This document shows, piece by piece, positions 1-5,139 of a stretch of DNA of 5,751 nucleotides. Source of the DNA: a bacterium (lineage in GTDB: Bacteria > Cyanobacteriota > Vampirovibrionia > Gastranaerophilales > Gastranaerophilaceae); assembly GCA_017541565.1 (NCBI GenBank), contig JAFXYU010000126.1, forward strand, positions 1-5,751, given 5' to 3'. Position 1 is the stretch's first letter; each line of letters begins with the position of its first letter. A program made the position numbers and the translations under genes. The notes below the pieces were generated by a model. The model searched no databases, was not told the origin of the DNA, and saw nothing but the letters and a program-made list of their open reading frames with translations.

Positions 1-55
1 CAAATTTTATTTATTTTGTTATAACTTATATCTTCCCAAATTTAGAATACTTTTT

Positions 56-69
56 GTGCGCTTGCGCAC
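56..69. other. Small GC-rich palindrome next to the pheT 3' end
   Basis: The sequence GTGCGC-TT-GCGCAC is a perfect palindrome, so RNA would form a 5-bp stem with a 4-nt loop. It is flanked by TTTTT on the left and GAAAAG on the right, so the stem can extend past a small bulge as CTTTT pairing with AAAAG. On the minus strand it lies 44 nt past the pheT stop. It lacks the U-tract after the stem that a canonical intrinsic terminator has in either direction, so a terminator role is only possible. The rest of 1-75 is AT-rich with no gene that I can see. Confidence 0.55.
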
Positions 70-75
70 CGAAAA

Positions 76-115
76 GACTTATTCGCTTATTTGCTTATTA
101 GCCTATTCGCTTCTT
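76..115 (-). repeat. 8-bp tandem array R1, five degenerate units, overlapping the pheT stop codon
   Basis: Plus-strand units are GACTTATT, CGCTTATT, TGCTTATT, AGCCTATT and CGCTTCTT, in strict 8-bp register. Read in the pheT direction the consensus is AATAAGCG. The pheT TAA (114-116) lies in a partial copy, AATAAG, at the gene-proximal end. The far end runs into GTCTTTT and then the palindrome at 56-69. I see no inverted partner array within the window for this one. Its role is unknown; see the findings for the family resemblance with the other three arrays. Confidence 0.8.
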
Positions 116-2579
116 ATTCACGAAAACTTATCTCATCATACGTTTTCTGCAACTTCGCACGAACATTGTTCATCTGACGGTCGATAACCTCATCTGTTAA
201 TGTAGCGTTTTCATCCTGCATTTTTATGCGGAATGCAAGGCTTTTGAAACCTTTTTCAATGTTTTCGCCTTGATATACGTCAAAAACTTCACTTCCTTTG
301 AAAATATTTTGCTGAACAGAACTTTTGATAACTTTTTGAATATCATCAAAAGTTACATCCTCATTGATTACAAACGCCAAATCGCGTCTGACTTCAGGGA
401 ATTGCGGAAGTTTTTTGTAACGTGGAGTTTTTTCCTTGACGATTTCAATAATTGAATCTAAATCAATCTCAAAAATAAATACTTCCTGACCTTTGATTTT
501 TAATTTATCTTTCAAAATCGGGTGGATTTGTCCAAAATATCCGATTGAAGTTAAATTTTTACCCAAAACATTGATTTTTGCACTGCGATACGGGTGCATA
601 TAATCAATATCTTCACAAGGTGTCAATTTAATTCTTTTTGTAATATCAAATTCTTCAAACAAGTTTTCAATTATTCCTTTCAAAGTAAAGAAATCTGTCT
701 GAGATTTTACCTGCCATTTGGAATTTTCGATTTCACCGGTCAAAACACCTGCCAAAATTCGAGATTCTTTAACACCCGAAGATTTTTCGTCAGCCTCTTT
801 TTCTATCAAGTAACTTTTTCCGATTTCATAAGCCCAAAAAGTTTTTTGACCGTTGTCCCAATTGTTTTTCATACAATTGAGAACGCTTGCAGACATATTT
901 TGCCTTAACATTGTGCTTTCTTCGCTGGCGGAATTCAATACTTTTACGGCTTTTGACTCGTCAAACGGTATCATGTATTTGTCTAACAAGGATTTTCCGA
1001 TTAAAGAAGTTGTTATAATTTCGTCAAGACCTGATGAAAGCATCAATTCATTAACTTTTTTAACGACCTTTTCTTCTAAAGAAATGTCGGGAGTAGTGTT
1101 TTTGTTCGGCAAAGTCGGAGTGATTTTGTCAAAACCGTTAATCCTTGCGATTTCTTCTATAAGGTCGATTTCTCTTGTAACGTCATTACTTCTGTATGAC
1201 GGAACTCTGAATTTTACTGCCATTTCGTTTCCGCCTAATTTTTCAAACCCTAAATTTTCAAGGATTGTAATACATTTTTCGGGAGCGATTTCACAGCCCA
1301 AAATCCTCTTAATTTGAGAGTATCTGAGAGTTATATCAATCGGGTCAAGTTCATTACAACCCGTTTCGACAACTCCTTCAATTTTTGCGTCAGCAAGTTC
1401 AACTAATAACTGCATTGCGCGCATTAAAGCAGGTTTAATTGCCTCAATATCAACCCCTCTTTCAAATCTTGCACAGGCTTCACTTTTATAGCCAACACTT
1501 CTTGCGCTTTTTCTGTTACTTTGCGGGGTAAAATATGCTGCCTCTAAGGCAATATTCTTTGTGTTATCGTCAATTTCGGAATTTTGACCGCCAAAAACAC
1601 CTGCAAGACAAACACCTTCGTCTTTTGTTGCGATTAAAACACTGTCGTGAGTTAAGTTTCTTTCTACTCCGTCTAATGTAACAATTTTTTCGCCCTCTTT
1701 TGCACGTCTTACACACAAATAGCCGTTTAATTTGTCCAAATCAAAGGCGTGGAAAGGTGTTCCGTATTCCAACATTACATAATTCGTAATATCAACGATA
1801 TTATTTATAGCCCTAACTCCTGATGCGATAAGCCTTTTTTGCATCCAATCAGGTGATGGCTTTGTTTTCAAGTCTTTTAAAATACCTAAAGAATAGTATT
1901 TGCAAACATCATTGTCAATAATTTCAACCTTAAAACTGTCTGTTGACAAGTCTTTTGTACTTACAAGAGGTGAAAATTTAAGAGGTTTATTGAATATTGC
2001 ACAAAGTTCTCTAGCCACACCGATTACAGACATTTGATCGCCTCTGTTTGCTGTCGGAGCAACATTTAAAACATAATCTTTTTCAAATCCCAAAACATCT
2101 TCGACATTTTGACCGATTTGTACGTTCGGAAAAATTCTGTTGAGGATTAAAATTCCGTCCTCATCCTGATAATTTCTTTCAGAAACTCCGAGTTCATCTG
2201 CCGAACACAACATTCCTTGAGATTCTACCCCTCTTATTACGGCAGGAGTAAGAGTAAACATTTCACCGGTTTTTCTGTCCAAAACTTGTGAACCAACGCT
2301 TGCGTAAGGTACGATTTGCCCTTCCTGAATATTTTGCGCACCGCAAACGACTGTTTTACTTCCGCCTTTAGTCTGTAGTGTTACAAGATGAAGTCTGTCA
2401 GAGTTTGGATGAGCGTCAATTTTTTCTATTTTTACGGTCTGAATGTTAGTGAATTTTGGTTTTAATTCTTCAATTCCCTCAACCTCTAATCCGCTCATAG
2501 TCAATTCGTGTGCTATTTGTTCAACTTCTATATCCGACAAATCAACAAATTCGTTTAACCAGTTTAATGATACCTGCAT
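114..2579 (-). CDS. pheT: Phenylalanine--tRNA ligase beta subunit
   Basis: Encodes the 821-residue beta chain of the cytoplasmic alpha2-beta2 phenylalanyl-tRNA synthetase, which charges tRNA-Phe and, through this chain, removes mischarged tyrosine. Domains visible in order: N-terminal segment 1-40; EMAP-like tRNA-binding OB fold about 44-155; B3/B4 editing domain about 216-390, with the signature YGTPFHAFD at 272-280; B5 DNA-binding-like fold about 412-486, with RVPSYRSNDVTREIDLIEEIARI at 458-480; catalytically inactive class II-like core about 490-705; and FDX-ACB anticodon-binding domain about 725-819, with RRDLAF at 730-735. The length is slightly above the roughly 785-795 residues of well-known homologues, and I see no break. 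The start is supported by an SD, AGAGGT (minus strand of 2587-2592), 7 nt before ATG. pheS is not adjacent: the upstream neighbour is a regulator gene. The alpha chain must be encoded elsewhere, as in cyanobacteria. The stop codon overlaps array R1. Confidence 0.98.
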   Translation of the reverse strand: MQVSLNWLNEFVDLSDIEVEQIAHELTMSGLEVEGIEELKPKFTNIQTVKIEKIDAHPNSDRLHLVTLQTKGGSKTVVCGAQNIQEGQIVPYASVGSQVLDRKTGEMFTLTPAVIRGVESQGMLCSADELGVSERNYQDEDGILILNRIFPNVQIGQNVEDVLGFEKDYVLNVAPTANRGDQMSVIGVARELCAIFNKPLKFSPLVSTKDLSTDSFKVEIIDNDVCKYYSLGILKDLKTKPSPDWMQKRLIASGVRAINNIVDITNYVMLEYGTPFHAFDLDKLNGYLCVRRAKEGEKIVTLDGVERNLTHDSVLIATKDEGVCLAGVFGGQNSEIDDNTKNIALEAAYFTPQSNRKSARSVGYKSEACARFERGVDIEAIKPALMRAMQLLVELADAKIEGVVETGCNELDPIDITLRYSQIKRILGCEIAPEKCITILENLGFEKLGGNEMAVKFRVPSYRSNDVTREIDLIEEIARINGFDKITPTLPNKNTTPDISLEEKVVKKVNELMLSSGLDEIITTSLIGKSLLDKYMIPFDESKAVKVLNSASEESTMLRQNMSASVLNCMKNNWDNGQKTFWAYEIGKSYLIEKEADEKSSGVKESRILAGVLTGEIENSKWQVKSQTDFFTLKGIIENLFEEFDITKRIKLTPCEDIDYMHPYRSAKINVLGKNLTSIGYFGQIHPILKDKLKIKGQEVFIFEIDLDSIIEIVKEKTPRYKKLPQFPEVRRDLAFVINEDVTFDDIQKVIKSSVQQNIFKGSEVFDVYQGENIEKGFKSLAFRIKMQDENATLTDEVIDRQMNNVRAKLQKTYDEISFRE

Positions 2580-2607
2580 GTTCCATACCTCTTTTCATGG
2601 GTAGTTT

Positions 2608-2636
2608 ACTATAAATATGAGAAAATGTAAAATAAA
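2608..2636 (-). promoter_or_regulatory. Weak candidate promoter for pheT
   Basis: On the minus strand, TATAGT (2608-2613) could be a -10 box, with TTTATT (2631-2636) 17 nt upstream as a poor -35. This places transcription start roughly 20-25 nt before the pheT ATG and just downstream of array R2. The -35 match is only three of six bases in AT-rich DNA, so this is a suggestion. Read-through from the regulator gene upstream is the alternative. Confidence 0.3.
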
Positions 2637-2640
2637 GGTC

Positions 2641-2672
2641 GTTAAGACGTTAAGACGCTAAGTCGCTAAGTT
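2641..2672 (+). repeat. 8-bp tandem array R2, four units
   Basis: The units are GTTAAGAC, GTTAAGAC, GCTAAGTC and GCTAAGTT, contiguous and in register. The array is followed directly by CTTTA, giving the boundary GTTCTTTA (2670-2677). It sits between the 3' end of the regulator gene and the 5' end of pheT. Its last 12 nt (2662-2673) can pair with 2723-2734 at 10 of 12 positions, leaving a 49-nt AT-rich loop. The first two units differ from the last two by the same two substitutions, which suggests stepwise duplication. Confidence 0.85.
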
Positions 2673-2722
2673 CTTTACATAAAGCAGTCTAAATAAAATT
2701 TTACAAAATTTTTTACTGATAT

Positions 2723-2734
2723 GAACTTAACGTC
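2723..2734 (-). repeat. Inverted copy of the R2 unit, 3' of the regulator gene
   Basis: GAACTTAACGTC is the reverse complement of GACGTTAAGTTC. Its nine bases CTTAACGTC (2726-2734) are the exact complement of GACGTTAAG inside array R2 (2646-2654). It lies 24 nt past the stop codon of the XRE regulator gene. R2 and this copy therefore form an array, AT-rich spacer and inverted copy, the same plan as R4 on a smaller scale. Confidence 0.65.
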
Positions 2735-2758
2735 TGTACAATCCAATAATCTCTATAA

Positions 2759-3076
2759 TTACACAGAATACTCCAGCGATTTATACACATTATACAAAAT
2801 TTTCAGGAGCTTTTTGTCATTTTTTATTGCATCTGTTAAAATTTTCTCCATTTCATCATCTGAAATTTTATCAAAATAATAAAATTCATAAGGTTTTACT
2901 TTCAAAACATCCGATAATTTTTGTAATGTATCGGGTGCTGGAGCAAATTTTCCTGTCTCTATATAACTCATGCTCTGAGGTTCTATGCCTATGAGTTCGC
3001 ATAACTTTTCCTGCGTGAGTCCTCTGCTCTTTCGTATTGCTTTAATTCTGCGCCCGATTAAAACCTTTATATCCAT
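2759..3076 (-). CDS. XRE-family (Cro/CI-type) DNA-binding transcriptional regulator
   Basis: A 105-residue protein with one Cro/CI helix-turn-helix domain at about residues 6-62. The typical pattern is visible: IGRRIKAIRKSRGLTQEKLCELIGIEPQSMSYIETGK, where LTQEKLCELIG is helix 2 and turn and PQSMSYIETG is the recognition helix, followed by TLQKLSDVLKV. The remaining 35-40 residues are charged and helical (DDEMEKILTDAIKNDKKLLKILYNVYKSLE), possibly for dimerisation. There is no sensor or peptidase domain. ATG is preceded by AGGAG (minus strand of 3082-3086) with 5-nt spacing. It is divergent from the prepilin-like gene across 129 nt, so control of that promoter or its own is plausible but is only inference from position. 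A phage or toxin-antitoxin regulator is an alternative, but no partner gene is adjacent. Confidence 0.92.
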   Translation of the reverse strand: MDIKVLIGRRIKAIRKSRGLTQEKLCELIGIEPQSMSYIETGKFAPAPDTLQKLSDVLKVKPYEFYYFDKISDDEMEKILTDAIKNDKKLLKILYNVYKSLEYSV

Positions 3077-3116
3077 AATTACTCCTAAAAATTATTGAAA
3101 AAATAATAATTACAAA

Positions 3117-3191
3117 AAATAAACTTTTAATTTATAAAAAATTGACAAATTAAATAAATAGTTTATAATATATAAATAAAAAGTTTTATTT
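3117..3191. promoter_or_regulatory. Imperfect inverted repeat bracketing the prepilin promoter, possible operator
   Basis: The 20 nt at 3117-3136 (core AAATAAACTTTT) match the reverse complement of the 21 nt at 3171-3191 (core AAATAAAACTTTT) with one indel and one mismatch. The left arm lies just upstream of the -35 box of the prepilin promoter. The right arm begins just after its -10 box and covers the likely transcription start. That placement would suit a regulator binding as a dimer or looping DNA, and the divergent XRE protein is the obvious candidate. The region is almost pure A/T, so chance similarity cannot be excluded. Confidence 0.35.
3142..3169 (+). promoter_or_regulatory. Consensus sigma-70 type promoter of the prepilin-like gene
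   Basis: A perfect TTGACA (3142-3147) and a perfect TATAAT (3164-3169) are separated by 16 nt. The predicted transcription start is near 3176, giving a leader of about 30 nt. The SD GGAGG (3194-3198) is 7 nt before ATG. This is the strongest promoter and ribosome site combination in the window and suggests high basal expression unless repressed. Confidence 0.85.
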
Positions 3192-3205
3192 TTGGAGGTA
3201 TTTTA

Positions 3206-3916
3206 ATGTTAGAGTTTAAAAAACAACTTGCCTTTACTCTTGTAGAAGTATTGATAGCATTAGGCGTAATTGGTGTTATTTCGGCTATGACACTGCCGAC
3301 GGTGATAAAAAATTATCAGAAAAAAGTTACGGTAGAGAGGCTAAAATCAACATATTCAATGCTTTATCAGGCTGTCAGAATGTCCGAGGTTGATAACGGA
3401 ACGCTTGATATATGGGAGATACCCGAAGGCAGTTCAGATTATGAAACAGGTAAAATATTTGCAGAAAAATATTTTACACCGTATTTGAAAAATGTTAAAG
3501 AGTGTAAGTATAAGGATTGTTTTAGTGAAACTTTTTATGATTTAGACGGAACTGTTCATAGTGGTGGTTCTCAATATTATTCTTTAGTTTTAGCAAACGG
3601 AATACCGGTAGCGTTTCGTAAACGAAGTGCCGGTATTGTTCAGATAATTGTTGATATAAACGGCAAAAAGGCTCCAAACACCAGAGGGAAAGATATATTC
3701 AGTTTATTAGTAACAAATCAGGCAATATCAAGTGGTTATTTTGGGTATCAGAATAAACCCGGATTATTTTTCTACGGGCAAGGTAATAGTATTAATCATT
3801 TAAAAAAACAAAAATATGCATGTTCAAAAACATTTGGGGAAGAATACAGGGGCATGTTTTGCGGAGCGTTGATTATTCAAAACAATTGGGAGATTCCGGA
3901 TGATTATCCGTGGTAA
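3206..3916 (+). CDS. Type IV prepilin-like / pseudopilin protein with N-methylation motif
   Basis: A 236-residue secreted, membrane-anchored pilin-like protein. A short basic leader (residues 1-9, with K5, K6) is followed by FTLVEV. Prepilin peptidase should cut after A9, leaving F10 as the N-methylated residue, with E14 as the conserved Glu+5. Residues 10-33 form the hydrophobic stalk helix, and an amphipathic helix continues to about 62. The globular domain has two likely disulfide-forming cysteine pairs (C100/C105 and C206/C219). It also has a D-x-N-G-x-K-x-P-N-x-x-G-x-D-x-F motif (D150 to F165) of the type seen in pseudopilin-like surface proteins, and a C-terminal NNWEIPDDYPW. I associate this tail with prepilin paralogues of gut Melainabacteria, from memory rather than a search. 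Alanine instead of the usual glycine at -1 is tolerated in the family. No assembly ATPase, peptidase or other pilus gene is nearby, so it must use machinery encoded elsewhere. Whether it is a pilus subunit, a minor pilin or a secretion pseudopilin cannot be told. Confidence 0.93.
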   Translation: MLEFKKQLAFTLVEVLIALGVIGVISAMTLPTVIKNYQKKVTVERLKSTYSMLYQAVRMSEVDNGTLDIWEIPEGSSDYETGKIFAEKYFTPYLKNVKECKYKDCFSETFYDLDGTVHSGGSQYYSLVLANGIPVAFRKRSAGIVQIIVDINGKKAPNTRGKDIFSLLVTNQAISSGYFGYQNKPGLFFYGQGNSINHLKKQKYACSKTFGEEYRGMFCGALIIQNNWEIPDDYPW

Positions 3917-3926
3917 TATTATTATA

Positions 3927-4019
3927 GCCTGACTGACCGCTTGTCTGTATGACTGCTTGTTCTTTAACGTCATGCAGTTATGCAGTTTTGCTGTCATGTA
4001 GTCATTTAGTTGAGCAAGT
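3927..4019. repeat. 8-bp array pair R3, inverted arms between convergent genes
   Basis: The left arm (3927-3958) has four 8-bp units: GCCTGACT, GACCGCTT, GTCTGTAT, GACTGCTT. After GTTCTTTA (3959-3966) the right arm (3972-4019) has six units: ATGCAGTT, ATGCAGTT, TTGCTGTC, ATGTAGTC, ATTTAGTT, GAGCAAGT. The reverse complement of the left unit GACTGCTT is AAGCAGTC, matching the right consensus ATGCAGTY, so the arms are inverted and can fold into an imperfect hairpin with a short loop. It starts 10 nt after the prepilin stop and ends 25 nt before the stop of the convergent small gene, so it could act as a shared 3' structure. No U-tract follows it, so a classical terminator is not shown. No coding sequence is supported in 3917-4044. 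Confidence 0.7.
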
Positions 4020-4044
4020 ATGCCCAACGATTCTGTTCACAGTT

Positions 4045-4245
4045 TTACCCTTCTGCAACTACTCTTGATATAAGTTCGCCATAACTGTTCATTGAGCCGT
4101 CAGTTTCTTCAATTATGTAGTTATAGCCTTCTTTACCTTCGATTGCCTTTTGGGCTTTTTGCAAAGCTGTGTCATAATCTTTGCACTGAGCAACTTCTGT
4201 TTTTGAAAATTCCGAATGATTTCTTTCTGTGTAAACGTAGTACAT
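4045..4245 (-). CDS. Small hypothetical protein, 66 residues
   Basis: I do not recognise this family. The case for a real gene is a good SD, AGGAG (minus strand of 4252-4256), 6 nt before ATG, and a protein-like composition. Predicted order is an N-terminal beta strand (MYYVYTE), an alpha helix around residues 23-37 (DYDTALQKAQKAIEG), a second strand (YNYIIEET, 41-48) and a short C-terminal helix or strand (ELISRVV). The whole is an acidic, soluble beta-alpha-beta-like miniprotein with no signal peptide, membrane segment or metal-binding cluster; it has one cysteine (C21). It is convergent with the prepilin-like gene, and the intervening R3 array separates the two ends. Upstream lies the R4 array, part of which would be in its 5' leader if transcription starts in the R4 spacer or at cysE. 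Confidence 0.8.
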   Translation of the reverse strand: MYYVYTERNHSEFSKTEVAQCKDYDTALQKAQKAIEGKEGYNYIIEETDGSMNSYGELISRVVAEG

Positions 4246-4269
4246 TGTTTTCTCCTTTGCTTATTAAAT

Positions 4270-4316
4270 CCGTAAAGTCGGATAAGTCGGATAGGTCCGA
4301 TAAGTCCGATAAGTCC
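4270..4316 (+). repeat. 9-bp tandem array R4, left arm, five units
   Basis: The units are CCGTAAAGT, CGGATAAGT, CGGATAGGT, CCGATAAGT, CCGATAAGT and a trailing CC. The array is the left half of a long inverted repeat. Positions 4280-4316 match the reverse complement of 4396-4432 at 34 of 37 positions, and one of the three differences would still pair as G-U in RNA. It lies 11-12 nt upstream of the SD of the 66-residue gene. The boundary GTCCTTTA (4313-4320) resembles those ending R2 and R3. Confidence 0.9.
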
Positions 4317-4322
4317 TTTAAA

Positions 4323-4333
4323 GTGCTTCGCAC
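4323..4333. other. Mini-hairpin GTGC-TTC-GCAC in the R4 spacer
   Basis: A perfect 4-bp stem with a 3-nt loop lies 6 nt after the R4 left arm. On the minus strand its centre reads GCGAAGC, a heptamer known from in vitro work to form an unusually stable single-strand DNA mini-hairpin. A similar GTGC/GCAC palindrome (56-69) sits 6 nt from array R1. The rest of the spacer (4334-4395) is AT-rich with no gene that I can support. Confidence 0.5.
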
Positions 4334-4395
4334 AATAAGTTTATTCATTATTTTACTATTATCTATAAAATAAAGTTTAGATTAACTCCTGATAC

Positions 4396-4433
4396 GGACT
4401 TATCCAACTTATCGGACTTATCCGACTTATCCA
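4396..4433 (-). repeat. 9-bp tandem array R4, inverted right arm, overlapping the cysE stop codon
   Basis: Four 9-bp units (ACTTATCCA, ACTTATCGG, ACTTATCCG, ACTTATCCA at 4398-4433) repeat the left-arm unit in inverted orientation. The last unit includes the cysE TAA (4427-4429) and the preceding GGA glycine codon. Together with the left arm it could form a 37-bp stem with a 79-nt loop in any transcript crossing the region. Transcripts running out of cysE would contain the whole structure. No run of U follows, so factor-independent termination is not evident. Confidence 0.88.
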
Positions 4434-5080
4434 TCCTTTTTCAACCTCTCTTTAATCTCCAGCATCTCATACTTAAGCCTGTTAAGTTCACATTTTATCG
4501 GGTCAGGAATTCTGTTGTGCATAAGAACACCATTTTCATCTCTGAAATGTCGTTGGACAATTCGACCCGGAACACCGATTACCGTTGAATTTTCGGGAAC
4601 ATCATCCACAACGACAGAACCTGCGCCTATTCTGACGTAATCCCCGATTTTAATGTTTCCCAAAACCTTTGCGCCTGCGCCGACTATTACGCCGTTGCCC
4701 AGTGTCGGGTGGCGTTTGCCGTGTTCTTTTCCTGTTCCGCCAAGTGTTACCTGCTGATAAATCAAAACATCATCCCCGATTTCAGTTGTTGCACCGATTA
4801 CAACCCCTTCACCATGATCGATAAAGAATTTCCGTCCGATTTTTGCCGCAGGATGAATTTCTATACCTGTAATAATCCTCGTTATGTAAGAAATTATACG
4901 AGGAATAAGAGGAATATGCCATTTGTATAATCTGTGCGCAAATCTGTATGCAATAAGAGCATGCAATCCCGGATAGCAAAGAATAACTTCAAGTAAGTTT
5001 TCTGCGGCAGGGTCTTTGTCGTAAATTACCTGAATATCTTCTTTTACTTTAATAAATCCTCGTTTAAGTACACTGAACAT
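4427..5080 (-). CDS. cysE: Serine O-acetyltransferase, short form
   Basis: Transfers acetyl from acetyl-CoA to L-serine to give O-acetylserine, the first committed step of cysteine synthesis in the cytoplasm. At 217 residues it is the short form, like Bacillus subtilis CysE, lacking the long N-terminal helical region of the E. coli enzyme. The N-terminal helices contain D23 in DKDPAA and H40 in PGLHALIAYRFAHRLY. From about 74 a left-handed beta-helix of hexapeptide repeats begins (IEIHPAAKIG, VVIGATTEIGDDVLI, VIVGAGAKVLGNIKIG, VRIGAGSVVVDDV). The catalytic pair D88-H89 is in FIDHGEG, and H124 is in TLGGTGKEHGKRHP. These match E. coli D157, H158 and H193, and D23 matches D92. The C-terminal helix (196-216) may be a coiled coil. 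The ATG start fits the family length, but no SD precedes it, unlike every other gene here whose upstream region is visible. It lies 59 nt downstream of the esterase gene on the same strand. The last codon and stop lie inside array R4. No CysK is adjacent. Confidence 0.96.
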   Translation of the reverse strand: MFSVLKRGFIKVKEDIQVIYDKDPAAENLLEVILCYPGLHALIAYRFAHRLYKWHIPLIPRIISYITRIITGIEIHPAAKIGRKFFIDHGEGVVIGATTEIGDDVLIYQQVTLGGTGKEHGKRHPTLGNGVIVGAGAKVLGNIKIGDYVRIGAGSVVVDDVPENSTVIGVPGRIVQRHFRDENGVLMHNRIPDPIKCELNRLKYEMLEIKERLKKDG

Positions 5081-5086
5081 AATTTT

Positions 5087-5092
5087 ATTATA
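5087..5092 (-). promoter_or_regulatory. -10-like TATAAT immediately upstream of cysE
   Basis: A perfect TATAAT on the minus strand ends 6 nt before the cysE ATG, so a start site at the usual distance would fall at or next to the A of ATG and give a leaderless message. No convincing -35 exists at 16-18 nt; TTGCCA occurs but 23 nt away. The region lacks an SD. This may be a chance match in AT-rich DNA, with cysE co-transcribed with the esterase gene instead. Confidence 0.35.
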
Positions 5093-5139
5093 TAACGAAT
5101 AAAAATTTTGGATATTGGCAAGTTTGATGATAATATTAT

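Noticed and set aside
56..69. Intrinsic terminator for pheT
   Set aside because: The stem is short and is followed by A residues, not U, in the pheT direction; on the other strand no U-tract follows either.
853..1317. Plus-strand 154-residue reading frame within pheT
   Set aside because: It is antisense to a complete, well-recognised pheT; the open frame is a by-product of its codon use.
3927..4019. CRISPR-like repeat structure in the intergenic arrays
   Set aside because: Units are 8-9 bp and contiguous, with no 25-40 bp repeats separated by unique spacers and no cas genes nearby.
3824..4027. Minus-strand 67-residue reading frame across R3
   Set aside because: It overlaps the prepilin 3' end antisense and the R3 array, lacks an SD that I can see, and its composition follows the repeat.
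4092..4373. Plus-strand 93-residue reading frame containing K-S-D repeats
   Set aside because: The repeats are only the 9-bp R4 array read in frame, and the rest is antisense to the 66-residue gene, which has a proper SD and protein-like sequence.
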